In this document: positions 1 to 7,333 of the stretch, in pieces
Layout of the letters: each line of letters opens with the position of its first letter
Numbering within the stretch: the stretch's first letter is position 1
Origin: JACCZR01 sp035296565
Lineage (GTDB): Bacteria > Actinomycetota > Thermoleophilia > Solirubrobacterales > Thermoleophilaceae
NCBI GenBank assembly: GCA_035296565.1
Contig: DATHAQ010000065.1
Coordinates: forward strand, 1-20,359
Direction of reading: 5' to 3'
DNA length: 20,359 bases
Program-made: the position numbers and the translations under genes
The notes under the pieces: model-generated
Databases searched by the model: none
Told to the model about the DNA's origin: nothing
Seen by the model: the letters and a program-made list of their open reading frames with translations, nothing else

Positions 1-498
1 CAGGTGGCCCCGGCCGGGCGTGACCGTGATCAGCCTCCCTCCGGGGCGCAGGATGCGGGCGAACTCCGCGCCGTTGCGGGGCGAGAAGACGCTGAGCACG
101 GTGTCGGCCACGCCGGCGCGCAGCGGCAGCTCCTTCCACAGGTCGCAGCCAACCGCCGTCGCCCGTCGAGCCGCCCGGCGCAGCGCTGCGGTGGAGCTGT
201 CGAGGGCCAGCGGGAGCTCCGCGCCGGTCGCCGCCAGGTGATGGGCCGGGCCCGAGCCGGCGTCCACCACCACGCCGTGCGCGTCCAGGGGGATGAAGTC
301 GAGGTGGCCGGCCTCCAGGAACGCCTCGCGGGCGCTGACCATGGCGGCGGTGTCGCCGGGCGCGGGGACCAGGTTCACGTAGCCCTGGCGGGCGATGTCG
401 AAGCGGTGTCCCTCGTCGCAGCCGAGCGAGCCGTCGATGAGCTGCAGCCCGTGGCGGCAGTGGGGGCAGCGCAGCAGCGCTACCGCATCAGGGTGCAC
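1..498 (-). CDS. rlmA: RlmA-family 23S rRNA (guanine-N1)-methyltransferase, N-terminal part (runs off the window)
   Basis: Only the first 166 residues are present; the frame stays open to base 1. The protein begins with a zinc ribbon: C11-x2-C14, C27 and H31, the same Cys3-His spacing as in E. coli RlmA. It is followed by FDIARQGYVNL, a GD..AMVSAR segment and FLEAGH, the signature linking the ribbon to the methyltransferase fold. A SAM-binding loop (VVVDAGSGPA) lies near residues 83-92, and SVFSP and LRPGGRLI follow. The family methylates N1 of G745 or G748 in hairpin 35 of 23S rRNA; the G748 branch (TlrB) gives tylosin resistance. Which base this one modifies cannot be read here. The GTG start overlaps the last 11 bases of the upstream sugar transferase, so the two are probably co-transcribed and translationally coupled. 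The pairing with a polysaccharide gene looks incidental. The family call is firm; the exact start is less so. Confidence 0.85.
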   Translation of the reverse strand, partial: MHPDAVALLRCPHCRHGLQLIDGSLGCDEGHRFDIARQGYVNLVPAPGDTAAMVSAREAFLEAGHLDFIPLDAHGVVVDAGSGPAHHLAATGAELPLALDSSTAALRRAARRATAVGCDLWKELPLRAGVADTVLSVFSPRNGAEFARILRPGGRLITVTPGRGHL

Positions 499-1123
499 GC
501 GCGCCGGGGTCCTTGGCGCCGGGGGCGGGCTCCTCGGTGGTGCCCCAGCCCTGGCGCGGGTCCTCGCTGTAGAGGCCGTGGCCGGTCACGAGCATGCGCG
601 CGGTGCGGGCGAGGATCCTGAAGTCCAGGCGCGTCGAGCGGTGGTCGACGTACCAGACATCCAGCTCGATGCGCTCGGGCCAGGGCAATGAGGTGCGGCC
701 GTTGACCTGCGCCCAGCCGGTGATGCCGGGGCGGACCTCGAGGCGGCGCCGCTGGCGGGGCGTGTAGCCGTCGACCTGCTCCTGCACCGTCGGTCGCGGA
801 CCGACGATCGCCAGGTCACCGGTCAGCACGTTGACCAGGTTGGGCAGCTCATCGAGCGAGAAGCGCCGCAGCAGCGCCCCCACCCGGGTGATGCGCGGGT
901 CGTCCTGCTCGATGTAGATGCCCGCGCCCATGCCCTGGGCCCCGGTCACCATCGTTCGTAGCTTCCACAGCTCGAACGGCTCCCCGTGACGGCCCACGCG
1001 GGGCTGGCGGAAGAAGGCGCCGCCCCTGCTCTCGAGCCTGATGGCGACGGCGGCGATGGCGATCGCCGGCGAGAGGATGACCAGCGCGGCCGCGGCGATG
1101 ACGATGTCGAAGGCGCGATTCAT
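488..1123 (-). CDS. PglC-like undecaprenyl-phosphate phosphoglycosyl transferase (bacterial sugar transferase family)
   Basis: The 211-residue protein is a minimal monotopic phosphoglycosyl transferase. Such enzymes move a sugar-1-phosphate from a UDP-sugar to undecaprenyl phosphate on the cytoplasmic membrane face and so begin a glycan. An N-terminal re-entrant helix (about residues 5-30) carries the Ser-Pro break at 18-19. Then come FFRQPRVG, KLRTM, the catalytic Asp-Glu pair at 91-92 inside DELPNL, GPRP at 108-111, PGITGWAQVNGR at 132-143 and ELDVWYV. It lacks the extra membrane region of long WbaP/WcaJ-type enzymes, so it resembles PglC/WecP-size proteins that often act on amino sugars. 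This fits the dehydratase, aminotransferase and formyltransferase in the same window. Its ATG is only 11 bp from the divergent GT4 start, and I see no convincing Shine-Dalgarno sequence. Substrate identity is inference. Confidence 0.93.
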   Translation of the reverse strand: MNRAFDIVIAAAALVILSPAIAIAAVAIRLESRGGAFFRQPRVGRHGEPFELWKLRTMVTGAQGMGAGIYIEQDDPRITRVGALLRRFSLDELPNLVNVLTGDLAIVGPRPTVQEQVDGYTPRQRRRLEVRPGITGWAQVNGRTSLPWPERIELDVWYVDHRSTRLDFRILARTARMLVTGHGLYSEDPRQGWGTTEEPAPGAKDPGARAP

Positions 1124-1134
1124 AGGCTCTGTCG
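1123..1134 (+). promoter_or_regulatory. Candidate leaderless promoter -10 box for the GT4 gene
   Basis: TAGGCT at 1123-1128 matches the actinobacterial -10 pattern TANNNT. It is followed by exactly six bases and then the GTG start at 1135. This geometry places the transcription start at the first base of the start codon. The intergenic gap is only 11 bp, so there is no room for a ribosome-binding site outside the neighbouring coding sequence. No -35 element is evident. Confidence 0.45.
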
Positions 1135-2304
1135 GTGCGCATCTTGTACCTGCACCAGTTCTTCATGACCCGGACAGGGGTCGGGGGAACGCGCTCGTAC
1201 GAGTTCGCGCGGCGGTTCGTGCAGCACGGTCACGAGGTCAGGATGGTGACGGCCGGCAACGACGGGCGCCGCAACGTGGACGGCATCGAGGTCGTGTCGG
1301 TGCCCGCCGGGTTCGGTGACTACGTGCGCGCGACGAAGCTCGGCTACGGGCGTCGGGCGGTGGAATTCGCGCGCTTTGCCGCAGCCTCGACGCGAACCGT
1401 GTTGCGGCTGCCGCGCCCCGACGTGATCTACGCCACCTCGCCGCCATTGACCATGGCCCTGCCGGCCCTCGCGGCCTCGAAGCGCTTCGGGACCCCGCTG
1501 GTGTTCGAGGTGCGCGATCTCTGGCCCGAAGCGCCCATTCAGATGGGCGCGCTGCCCAACCCCGTCCTCCAGCGAGCGGCGCGGCTGCTCGAGCGGGCCG
1601 TGTATCGCGGGTCCGCGCACGTGAACGCGCTGTCCCCGGGCATGCGCGACGGCGTGATCGCGGCCGGCGTGCCGCCCGAGCGCGTGTCGATGATCCCCAA
1701 CGCCTCCGACCTGGACATGTTCGACCCCGATCTGGACGGCTCGGACATGCGCGAGCGGCTGGGGCTGGGCGACCGCTTCGTCTGCTCCTACTTCGGGACG
1801 ATGGGCGAGGCCAACGACCTCACACAGGTGGTGGACGCCGCGTCACTCGCCCCCGAGGTGGCCTTCGTGCTTCATGGCGACGGCAAGCGCCGCGAGGAGC
1901 TGGTCGAGCGGGCGCGCGGCGTGGAGAACGTGATCTTCTCCGAGCCGATCCGCGACAAGACTTCCGTGGCGCGGCTGGCCGCGGCCTCCGACGCCTGCAT
2001 GACGATCTACAAGGACGTCCCGATTCTGGCCACCTGCTCCCCCAACAAGCTGTTCGACACCTTCGCCGCCGGTCGCCCGGCCGTCGTGAACTGCGACGGA
2101 TGGATGCGCTCGCTGGTCGAGGACAACGCCGCGGGGGTGTTCGCGCGGCCCGGCGACCCCGCCGACCTTGCGGCGCAGGTGCGCTCCCTCCAGGGCCGCA
2201 CCGAGGAGATGGGTCGCAACGCACGGGCCCTGGCCGAGCGCGAGTTCGACCGCGACCTGCTCGCGGGGCAGATGCTCGAGGTGCTCGAGCGCGTCGCCAA
2301 GTGA
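1135..2304 (+). CDS. Family 4 glycosyltransferase, WbuB-like
   Basis: The 389-residue GT-B enzyme starts with MRILYLHQFF and a GGTRSYEFAR stretch, typical of the WbuB/WcaI-like branch of GT4. FEVRDLWPEAPI near residue 125 is the branch hallmark. The C-terminal half has IPNASDLDMFDP, SYFGTMG (start of the donor domain), a sugar-nucleotide-binding stretch ending CSPNKLFDTFAAGRPAVVN, and a terminal helix. Known members transfer N-acetylated 6-deoxy amino sugars or similar donors in O-antigen synthesis on the inner face of the membrane. The donor here is unknown, but an amino sugar would suit the locus. The GTG start at 1135 is chosen because the conserved N-terminus begins there and a TANNNT box sits six bases upstream. 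The stop overlaps the next start as GTGA, so the two are coupled. Confidence 0.92.
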   Translation: MRILYLHQFFMTRTGVGGTRSYEFARRFVQHGHEVRMVTAGNDGRRNVDGIEVVSVPAGFGDYVRATKLGYGRRAVEFARFAAASTRTVLRLPRPDVIYATSPPLTMALPALAASKRFGTPLVFEVRDLWPEAPIQMGALPNPVLQRAARLLERAVYRGSAHVNALSPGMRDGVIAAGVPPERVSMIPNASDLDMFDPDLDGSDMRERLGLGDRFVCSYFGTMGEANDLTQVVDAASLAPEVAFVLHGDGKRREELVERARGVENVIFSEPIRDKTSVARLAAASDACMTIYKDVPILATCSPNKLFDTFAAGRPAVVNCDGWMRSLVEDNAAGVFARPGDPADLAAQVRSLQGRTEEMGRNARALAEREFDRDLLAGQMLEVLERVAK

Positions 2305-3209
2305 AGCTCAGCTACTGCATCGTCAACACGGACGGGGCGGCTTTCCTGCCGGCCTGCCTGGAGGCGGTGAGGGCCGGGCCCGAGGGGGAGGTCCTCGTGC
2401 TGGACAACGCCTCCGACGACGGCTCGGGCGAGGGGGCGGACATCAAGCTCGAGCGCCGCGAGGGCAAGGCGGCCAACGACTCGCGACTGCTGCGCGAGGC
2501 CCAGGGCGAGTACGCGCTGCTGCTCAACGAGGACGCCGAGCTTCATCCCGGCGCAGCGGCCGCTCTGGTGCGCGCGCTCGACGACGACCCCGGGGCGGCG
2601 GCAGTGGGCGCCCAGCTGGTGTCGAGCGACGGCAGGCCGGTGCCGTGCGCCTGGCGGCTGCCGGGGGTCGGGCCGGCGCTGGCCGTCGCCACCGGCACGC
2701 AGAGGCTGCTTGTGACCCAGAGCGGGGGAACGCGCCGGCGCGAGGTGGGCTGGTGCCAATCCAGCGCGCTGCTCGTCCGGCGCTCGGCGGCCGAGCAGGT
2801 GGGCTACCTGGACCCGGACTTCTTCGTGTACTCCGACGAGACCGACTTCTCCAAGCGGCTGCGGGACGCCGGCTGGCGCATCCTGTTCGAGCCCGCCGCG
2901 GTGGCCACTCACCACAACCAGCTCTCCACCGACCGCGCCGCGGAGGCCCGGCGGCTGGCCGAATTTCACCGCAACCGCGACCGCTACATGCGAAAGCACC
3001 ACTCGACCGTCGAGCGGCTGCTCACCCGCGCCCTGTGGGTGCTCGCCTACCTGGAGCGGGCGGCACTGGGCTCAGACCGAGCCCGCATGCTCCGACATGC
3101 TCGCCACGAGCTTGTGGCCGGCTCGGGCGAGGACATCCGCGAGGCCGCTGCGGCCCGCAACCGGGCCGCGGCGCGGCGCACCCTTCCTGAGAATCCTCCA
3201 GCCGACTGA
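2301..3209 (+). CDS. Family 2 glycosyltransferase
   Basis: The 302-residue protein has a GT-A fold. KLSYCIVNTDGAAFLPACLEAV opens the nucleotide-binding domain, VLVLDNASDDGS follows, and LLLNEDAELHPGA holds the metal/nucleotide-binding acidic motif. GWCQSSALLVRR, the acceptor-side motif YLDPDFFVYSDETDFSKRL and GWRI.FEPAA complete the family pattern. This arrangement resembles rhamnosyltransferase-like GT2 enzymes of cell-surface polysaccharide loci, soluble or peripheral at the cytoplasmic membrane. The GTG at 2301 overlaps the TGA of the preceding GT4 gene (GTGA) and lies directly before the conserved N-terminus; the open frame reaches further upstream, but that part is antisense-like filler. 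The C-terminal 80 residues are Arg/Ala-rich and amphipathic, possibly membrane-binding. The sugar transferred cannot be read. Confidence 0.9.
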   Translation: MKLSYCIVNTDGAAFLPACLEAVRAGPEGEVLVLDNASDDGSGEGADIKLERREGKAANDSRLLREAQGEYALLLNEDAELHPGAAAALVRALDDDPGAAAVGAQLVSSDGRPVPCAWRLPGVGPALAVATGTQRLLVTQSGGTRRREVGWCQSSALLVRRSAAEQVGYLDPDFFVYSDETDFSKRLRDAGWRILFEPAAVATHHNQLSTDRAAEARRLAEFHRNRDRYMRKHHSTVERLLTRALWVLAYLERAALGSDRARMLRHARHELVAGSGEDIREAAAARNRAAARRTLPENPPAD

Positions 3210-3228
3210 GCGATTTTCCGAGAGGGGG

Positions 3229-3294
3229 CCGGCCTCCGCGGCCACCGGCCGCCCTGCCGGGCGGCAGACCCCCAGGGAGCGTCGCGGAGGCTGG
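3229..3294 (+). terminator. Nested stem-loop between the GT2 gene and the polymerase/ligase gene
   Basis: The 98-bp gap holds a large inverted repeat. The outer arms at 3229-3240 and 3283-3294 pair over 12 positions with one G-U wobble (CCGGCCTCCGCG against CGCGGAGGCTGG). A perfect 7-bp inner hairpin (GCCGCCC, loop TGCC, GGGCGGC) lies at 3248-3265. No T-run follows. It could end or attenuate transcription from the GT pair, or be a 5' leader structure for the downstream gene. Because a -10-like box starts two bases after the outer stem, I lean towards termination or attenuation of the upstream transcript. Confidence 0.5.
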
Positions 3295-3295
3295 G

Positions 3296-3307
3296 TAAGG
3301 TGGCGCC
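3296..3307 (+). promoter_or_regulatory. Candidate leaderless promoter -10 box for the polymerase/ligase gene
   Basis: TAAGGT at 3296-3301 fits TANNNT and is followed by six bases (GGCGCC) and then the ATG at 3308. This is the same spacing as at 1123 and at the GntR gene. No Shine-Dalgarno sequence is evident in this position. A -35 is not recognisable; the upstream bases are taken by the stem-loop. Confidence 0.45.
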
Positions 3308-4801
3308 ATGGTGGTCGCCGCCCTGGCCGGCGCGCTCGGTGCGGCCGGCGTCCTGCTCGCCCGTGAGCGCCTGGTGTTGCTCGCGGGCCTCGCGCTGCTC
3401 GCCGTGGCCGAAGCCACCCTCGTACTCGACGGCGGCAGCTTCGACTCGCTGAGCTCGGTCACGGCGCTGGGCGGCGGGGTGGTGGGGGTAGTCGCCCTGG
3501 GAGCGGCTGCCGCGCTGCTGGTCCGGCGGCCCTCCTGGGCGCCGCTGGCGGTGCTGGCGGCCGCTCCCTTCCGACTGCCGCTTTCGTTCGACCCCGGCGG
3601 CGGCGGGTTTCCCGTGTCGATCGCCGAGAACGGCCAGCTCGGGCGCCTGCTGCCGCTCTACTTCGTGCTGGCCGCCGCCACCGCGGCGCTGGCCTGGCGC
3701 GCCGTGCGCGGGGAGCGGCCGCGCGTGCTGCCCCGCGCAGTGGCCTGCCCCGCTGCGGCGTTCCTGGCGGTGTGCTGCCTGTCGCTCCTGTGGGCCGAGG
3801 AGCCCGGGCCCGGGGAGGACCTGCTCGGCTTCTTCCTGCTGCCCTTCGGCGCCTTGCTGGCCGTGGTGGGACGCTCGCCGATGCCCGCCTCGCTGCCGCG
3901 ACAGCTCGCCCGGCTGGCCATCGCGCTCGCCACCCTGTTCGCGGTCATCGGGCTCTACCAGGCCGCGACCCAGCAGCTCTTCTTCTTCGCCCCGAACGTG
4001 CAGACGGCGAACGCCAACGGCGACTTCTTCCGCGTCACCTCGTTGTTCGTTGACCCGAGCCTGTACGGACGGCACGTGGTGCTCGGCCTCGGCATCGTGC
4101 TGGTGGCACTCGCGCTCGCCCGTATCAGCCTCCGCTGGGGCGCCGCGATCGTGATCGTCCTATGGGGCGGGCTGCTGTTCTCGTACTCGCAGTCGAGCAT
4201 GGTCGCGCTCGTTGTCGTGACGCTGGCCCTGGCCGCAGCCACCGGGGGCCCGCGGCTGCGGCGCCTGGCTGTGGTGGCCGCTGGGGTGTTCGCGGTCGCC
4301 GGCGTAGCCCTGGTGATCGCCGCCGCGCTCTCCGACGACCTACGCAAGGAGACCAGCGACCGCTCCGACCGGGTGGCACAGACGGTCGAGGTGATCGCCC
4401 AGGAGCCCGTGCTCGGGGTCGGCGTCGGAGGCCAGCCCAAGGCAAGCCGGGTGGCCGCGAACAGCAACAAGCCCACCGCGGACTTCGTCTCGCACACCAC
4501 TCCGCTGACGGTGGCCGCCGAACTGGGGATCGCCGGGGTGCTGGCCTACCTGGCGCTGCTGGCGGGAGGGGCGCGGACCATCGTGTCGATCACCCGCCGC
4601 GACCGCGCCTTCGGCCTCGCGCTCGGCGCCTCCCTGCTCGTGCTCTTCGTGCACTCGCTGTTCTATCCGGGTTTCCTCGAGGACCCCCTCACCTGGCTGG
4701 TGCTCGCGCTGGCCTGCGCCCACGTGGCCCAGCGCCAGGCCACCCCGGCCGACCGCGCGGCCGAGCGGGAGCGGCGGCGGCACCCCATGGCCACCGCGTG
4801 A
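3308..4801 (+). CDS. O-antigen ligase/polymerase-like polytopic membrane protein
   Basis: The 497-residue protein has about eleven hydrophobic segments and a short charged C-terminal tail. Two regions point to the Wzy/WaaL (O-antigen ligase) family: VDPSLYGRHVV near 248-258 with FSYSQSSMVAL at 291-301, and a large extracytoplasmic loop (about 342-400) ending in SHTTPLTVAAELGIAGVLAYL, with His396 in the family's conserved loop position. Such proteins polymerise undecaprenyl-linked repeat units or transfer finished glycans to an acceptor at the outer membrane face. Ligase and polymerase cannot be told apart by sequence; with no lipid A core expected in an actinobacterium, polymerase or a wall/protein ligase is more likely. 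It overlaps the next gene by GTGA. The start is supported by the -10-like box six bases upstream. Confidence 0.82.
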   Translation: MVVAALAGALGAAGVLLARERLVLLAGLALLAVAEATLVLDGGSFDSLSSVTALGGGVVGVVALGAAAALLVRRPSWAPLAVLAAAPFRLPLSFDPGGGGFPVSIAENGQLGRLLPLYFVLAAATAALAWRAVRGERPRVLPRAVACPAAAFLAVCCLSLLWAEEPGPGEDLLGFFLLPFGALLAVVGRSPMPASLPRQLARLAIALATLFAVIGLYQAATQQLFFFAPNVQTANANGDFFRVTSLFVDPSLYGRHVVLGLGIVLVALALARISLRWGAAIVIVLWGGLLFSYSQSSMVALVVVTLALAAATGGPRLRRLAVVAAGVFAVAGVALVIAAALSDDLRKETSDRSDRVAQTVEVIAQEPVLGVGVGGQPKASRVAANSNKPTADFVSHTTPLTVAAELGIAGVLAYLALLAGGARTIVSITRRDRAFGLALGASLLVLFVHSLFYPGFLEDPLTWLVLALACAHVAQRQATPADRAAERERRRHPMATA

Positions 4802-6159
4802 GCCAGCGGGCGCTGCTCGCGCTCTGCGCGGTCCTGATCGGCCTGATCGCGATCACGCTGCCCGAGCTGGGCTCGGATCCCTGGCCCTTCCGCCCGCCCT
4901 CGGTGCACCCGCAGGGAGTGCTCGCTCCGCTGGTGCGGGCGGCCGGCGAGGAGTGGGACGTGGGCATCGCCCGCGCGGCGGCCTTCCTGGCGGCGCTGGG
5001 GGTGGGCGCCGTCGCGGTGGTCGCGCTGCGCAGGCGCTCGTTCCCGGCGTGGACCGGGATCGCGCTGGCCCTGGGGGTGGCGCTGATGCTGCTGCTGCCC
5101 TCCACCCTGCTCCAGCTCGGGCTGCGCCAGTCCACCGCGCCCTGGTTTCACACCAACGACTCGACCTTCCAGATCGACATCGCCGGCGACCTGGTGCTCG
5201 ACGGAGAGAACCCCTACGGGCACGACTACCGTTCCCAGGGACTGGACCGCTTCTACACGCGCGACGGGAGCATCTCGCCGCGCATACGCCGGGAGGAGGT
5301 GGCCCTGGACCACTTCGCCTACTTCCCCGGAGCGGCGGTGTCGGGCGCGGTCTGGCGCCTGCTTCCCGAGCCCTTCGACGACTACCGGCTGTTCGTTCTC
5401 TTGTGCACGCTGGGCCTGTTCGGCGCAGCGATGCTGATCCGGGCGCCGCTGTCGTGGCGATTAGTGATCGGGGTCCTGCTGGCCGCCAACCCGATCGCAG
5501 TCAGATCCGCCTGGTTCGGCCAGAACGACGCGCCGAGCATGCTCGGCGTGGTGCTCGCCTTCGCTCTGGTGACGCGCGGCCGCTTTCGCTCCGCCGCCGC
5601 CGCCCTGGCTGCCGCGGTGCTGCTCAAGCAGTTCGCGGTGGTGGCCGTGCCCTTCCTGGCACTGATGGTGCCCCCCGGACGCCGGCTGGGCGCGGCGGCC
5701 TGGTTCGCCGGCGTCCTGGCAGTCTGCTCGCTGCCGTTCCTCGTCGCCGACCCCGGCGCCTTCGTCGACGACACGGTCAAGTACGGCGCCGGTACGTACA
5801 AGATCGTGGGCTACGGCCTGTCGGCCATCCTGATCCGCGCCGGGATCCTGGAGGACCGGGAGGGCTCCTACCCGTTCGTGCTGGTCGCGCTGCTGCTCTG
5901 GCTGCCGCTGACGGTGTGGCTGCTCCTGCAGCAGCGAAAGGCCAAGGAGGCCTGGTTCGCCGCAGCCGGCTTCGCCATCTCGATCCTGGTCCTCCTCTTC
6001 GTCGGGCGCACCTTCAACAACTACTACCTGGTGTGGCCGGCTACCGGCGCCGGGACTGCTGCCTTGATCGCTCTGTCAGCGCGTACAGGTACGAGCGCCC
6101 CGTCAGGTAGATCCGCTTCGAGTCGGCCACCACCGGGCTCGCGTACTTCCCCTGGTTGA
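4798..6159 (+). CDS. GT87-like (DUF2029) GT-C membrane glycosyltransferase
   Basis: The 453-residue protein has roughly ten to twelve membrane segments. After the first three comes a large extracytoplasmic loop holding NDSTFQIDIAGDLVLDG.NPYG (120-141) and FAYFPGAAVSG (173-183). The Asp-containing first loop with a following YxPG-like motif is the pattern of polyprenol-phosphate-sugar-dependent GT-C enzymes such as actinobacterial mannosyltransferases. FGQND near 240 and LLKQFA are also typical of DUF2029. It probably adds a sugar from a lipid-phosphate donor to a glycan outside the membrane. GTG at 4798 overlaps the previous stop as GTGA. The last 39 codons run antisense into the propeller gene (stop at 6041): the final membrane helix ends near residue 428 and the remaining Ser/Pro/Arg-rich tail looks unconstrained. 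Family call good, substrate unknown. Confidence 0.8.
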   Translation: MSQRALLALCAVLIGLIAITLPELGSDPWPFRPPSVHPQGVLAPLVRAAGEEWDVGIARAAAFLAALGVGAVAVVALRRRSFPAWTGIALALGVALMLLLPSTLLQLGLRQSTAPWFHTNDSTFQIDIAGDLVLDGENPYGHDYRSQGLDRFYTRDGSISPRIRREEVALDHFAYFPGAAVSGAVWRLLPEPFDDYRLFVLLCTLGLFGAAMLIRAPLSWRLVIGVLLAANPIAVRSAWFGQNDAPSMLGVVLAFALVTRGRFRSAAAALAAAVLLKQFAVVAVPFLALMVPPGRRLGAAAWFAGVLAVCSLPFLVADPGAFVDDTVKYGAGTYKIVGYGLSAILIRAGILEDREGSYPFVLVALLLWLPLTVWLLLQQRKAKEAWFAAAGFAISILVLLFVGRTFNNYYLVWPATGAGTAALIALSARTGTSAPSGRSASSRPPPGSRTSPG

Positions 6160-7333
6160 GGCGCCAGCGCACGCGCCCGGTGCGCGTGCTGTAGGCGACG
6201 GTGCTGTCGGGGCCGCCCTTCACCGCGCGCGAGGCCTCCGAGCCGCAGGTCGAGCAGGTGGAGAAGTAGGCCAGGCCGTTCATGATCGTCGGCGCTCCGT
6301 GCACCGCGGCGGGCGCCGGCTTGCGCCAGACGACGTCGCCCGTGGCGGCGTTCAGCGAGTAGACGAAGCCGTCGTAGGTGCCGGTGAACACCCGGCGCTT
6401 GGCGACACCGGCCGCGGCGTAGATGTAGGAGCCCAGCGGCTTGGCCCACAGCAGGCGCCCGCTGCGTGCCCCGTAGGCGTACATCGTGCCGTCGGTGTTT
6501 CCGACGAACACGCGCCCGTAGGCCACCGTCGGCGTGGCGTAGAAGAACTCGCTGCTCGGCTTGGCCGACCACTTCTTTCGCCCGGTGCGGGCGTCCAGGG
6601 CGTAGACCGTGCCGGCGTCGGAGGCGATGAAGACGGTTCCCTTCGAATAGGCGGCCGAGGTGTTGACCTCCTCGTCGGCCCCGAAGGTCCAGCGCCGGCG
6701 TCCGGTGCGCGCGTCGACGGCGTGGACCTTGCGGTCCCAGGAGCCGAAGTAGAGCGTCCGCTTCACCAGGAGGGGCGAGGACTCGACCGGGCCCGTGCGG
6801 TAGATCCAGCGCCGCTTGCCGGTCTTGAAGTTCATCGCGATCACGAAGCCCGAGGCCCCGGAGCGCCCCTGGGGGCAGTCGACGAAGTCCATGTAGGCCT
6901 GGTAGACGGTGCGCCGGCCGACCGTGGGCGACGAGGCGGCGCAGCGTTTGAAGTTGCGCTTCCAGCGAACCTTGCCGGTCTTGCCGTCGACGGCGAAGAA
7001 CAGGCCCTTCTGCTGGGCGAGGAAGACGCGGCCGTAGCCCACCGTCGGCGGGAACTCCAGCGTGTCCTTTCCGTCGAGCCGCCAGACCTTGCGGTACGGC
7101 GGCCGGTGACGAAAGCCGGTGGCCCGGTGGGTGCGCCGGCTGTCGAACGCGTAGGTGGGCCACGGAATCGTGGCCTTGCGCGGTGCCTCGGGCTCCTGTG
7201 TGGCGTCGAACTCCTGCTTGGCCGAGCCCCGCTTCTCGGTGCCGCGGTCGTCGCGCAGCAGCGCGTAGCCGCCGGCCGCGACCAGGATCACGAGCACCAC
7301 GGCGCCGACCAGGAGGGCGGCCTCGCGCCTCAT
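6041..7333 (-). CDS. Membrane-anchored PQQ-type beta-propeller protein
   Basis: The 430-residue protein has an N-terminal membrane helix (about 8-27, AALLVGAVVLVILVAAGG), a charged linker to residue 55, then an extracytoplasmic domain. At least seven blade repeats of the form ..A-D-x-x-TG-(R/K)-x-x-W are visible, with TG at about 119, 171, 210, 250, 291 (SG), 331 and 385; an eighth closes with YLYALT. Together they make a seven- or eight-bladed BamB/PQQ-dehydrogenase-like propeller. I see no dehydrogenase catalytic residues, so binding or scaffolding is more likely than catalysis. Four cysteines (C130, C153, C360, C363) are unusual; the last two form CSTC. It starts by ATGA overlap with the upstream Ig/amidotransferase-like gene, so the pair is one unit. 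Its 3' end overlaps the convergent GT-C gene by 119 bp. The role is unknown. Confidence 0.85.
   Translation of the reverse strand: MRREAALLVGAVVLVILVAAGGYALLRDDRGTEKRGSAKQEFDATQEPEAPRKATIPWPTYAFDSRRTHRATGFRHRPPYRKVWRLDGKDTLEFPPTVGYGRVFLAQQKGLFFAVDGKTGKVRWKRNFKRCAASSPTVGRRTVYQAYMDFVDCPQGRSGASGFVIAMNFKTGKRRWIYRTGPVESSPLLVKRTLYFGSWDRKVHAVDARTGRRRWTFGADEEVNTSAAYSKGTVFIASDAGTVYALDARTGRKKWSAKPSSEFFYATPTVAYGRVFVGNTDGTMYAYGARSGRLLWAKPLGSYIYAAAGVAKRRVFTGTYDGFVYSLNAATGDVVWRKPAPAAVHGAPTIMNGLAYFSTCSTCGSEASRAVKGGPDSTVAYSTRTGRVRWRLNQGKYASPVVADSKRIYLTGRSYLYALTERSRQQSRRR

Noticed and set aside
2007..4075. Long minus-strand frames opposite the GT2 and polymerase genes
   Set aside because: GT2 and Wzy-like motifs on the plus strand are clear; the minus translations are low-complexity and lack family features.
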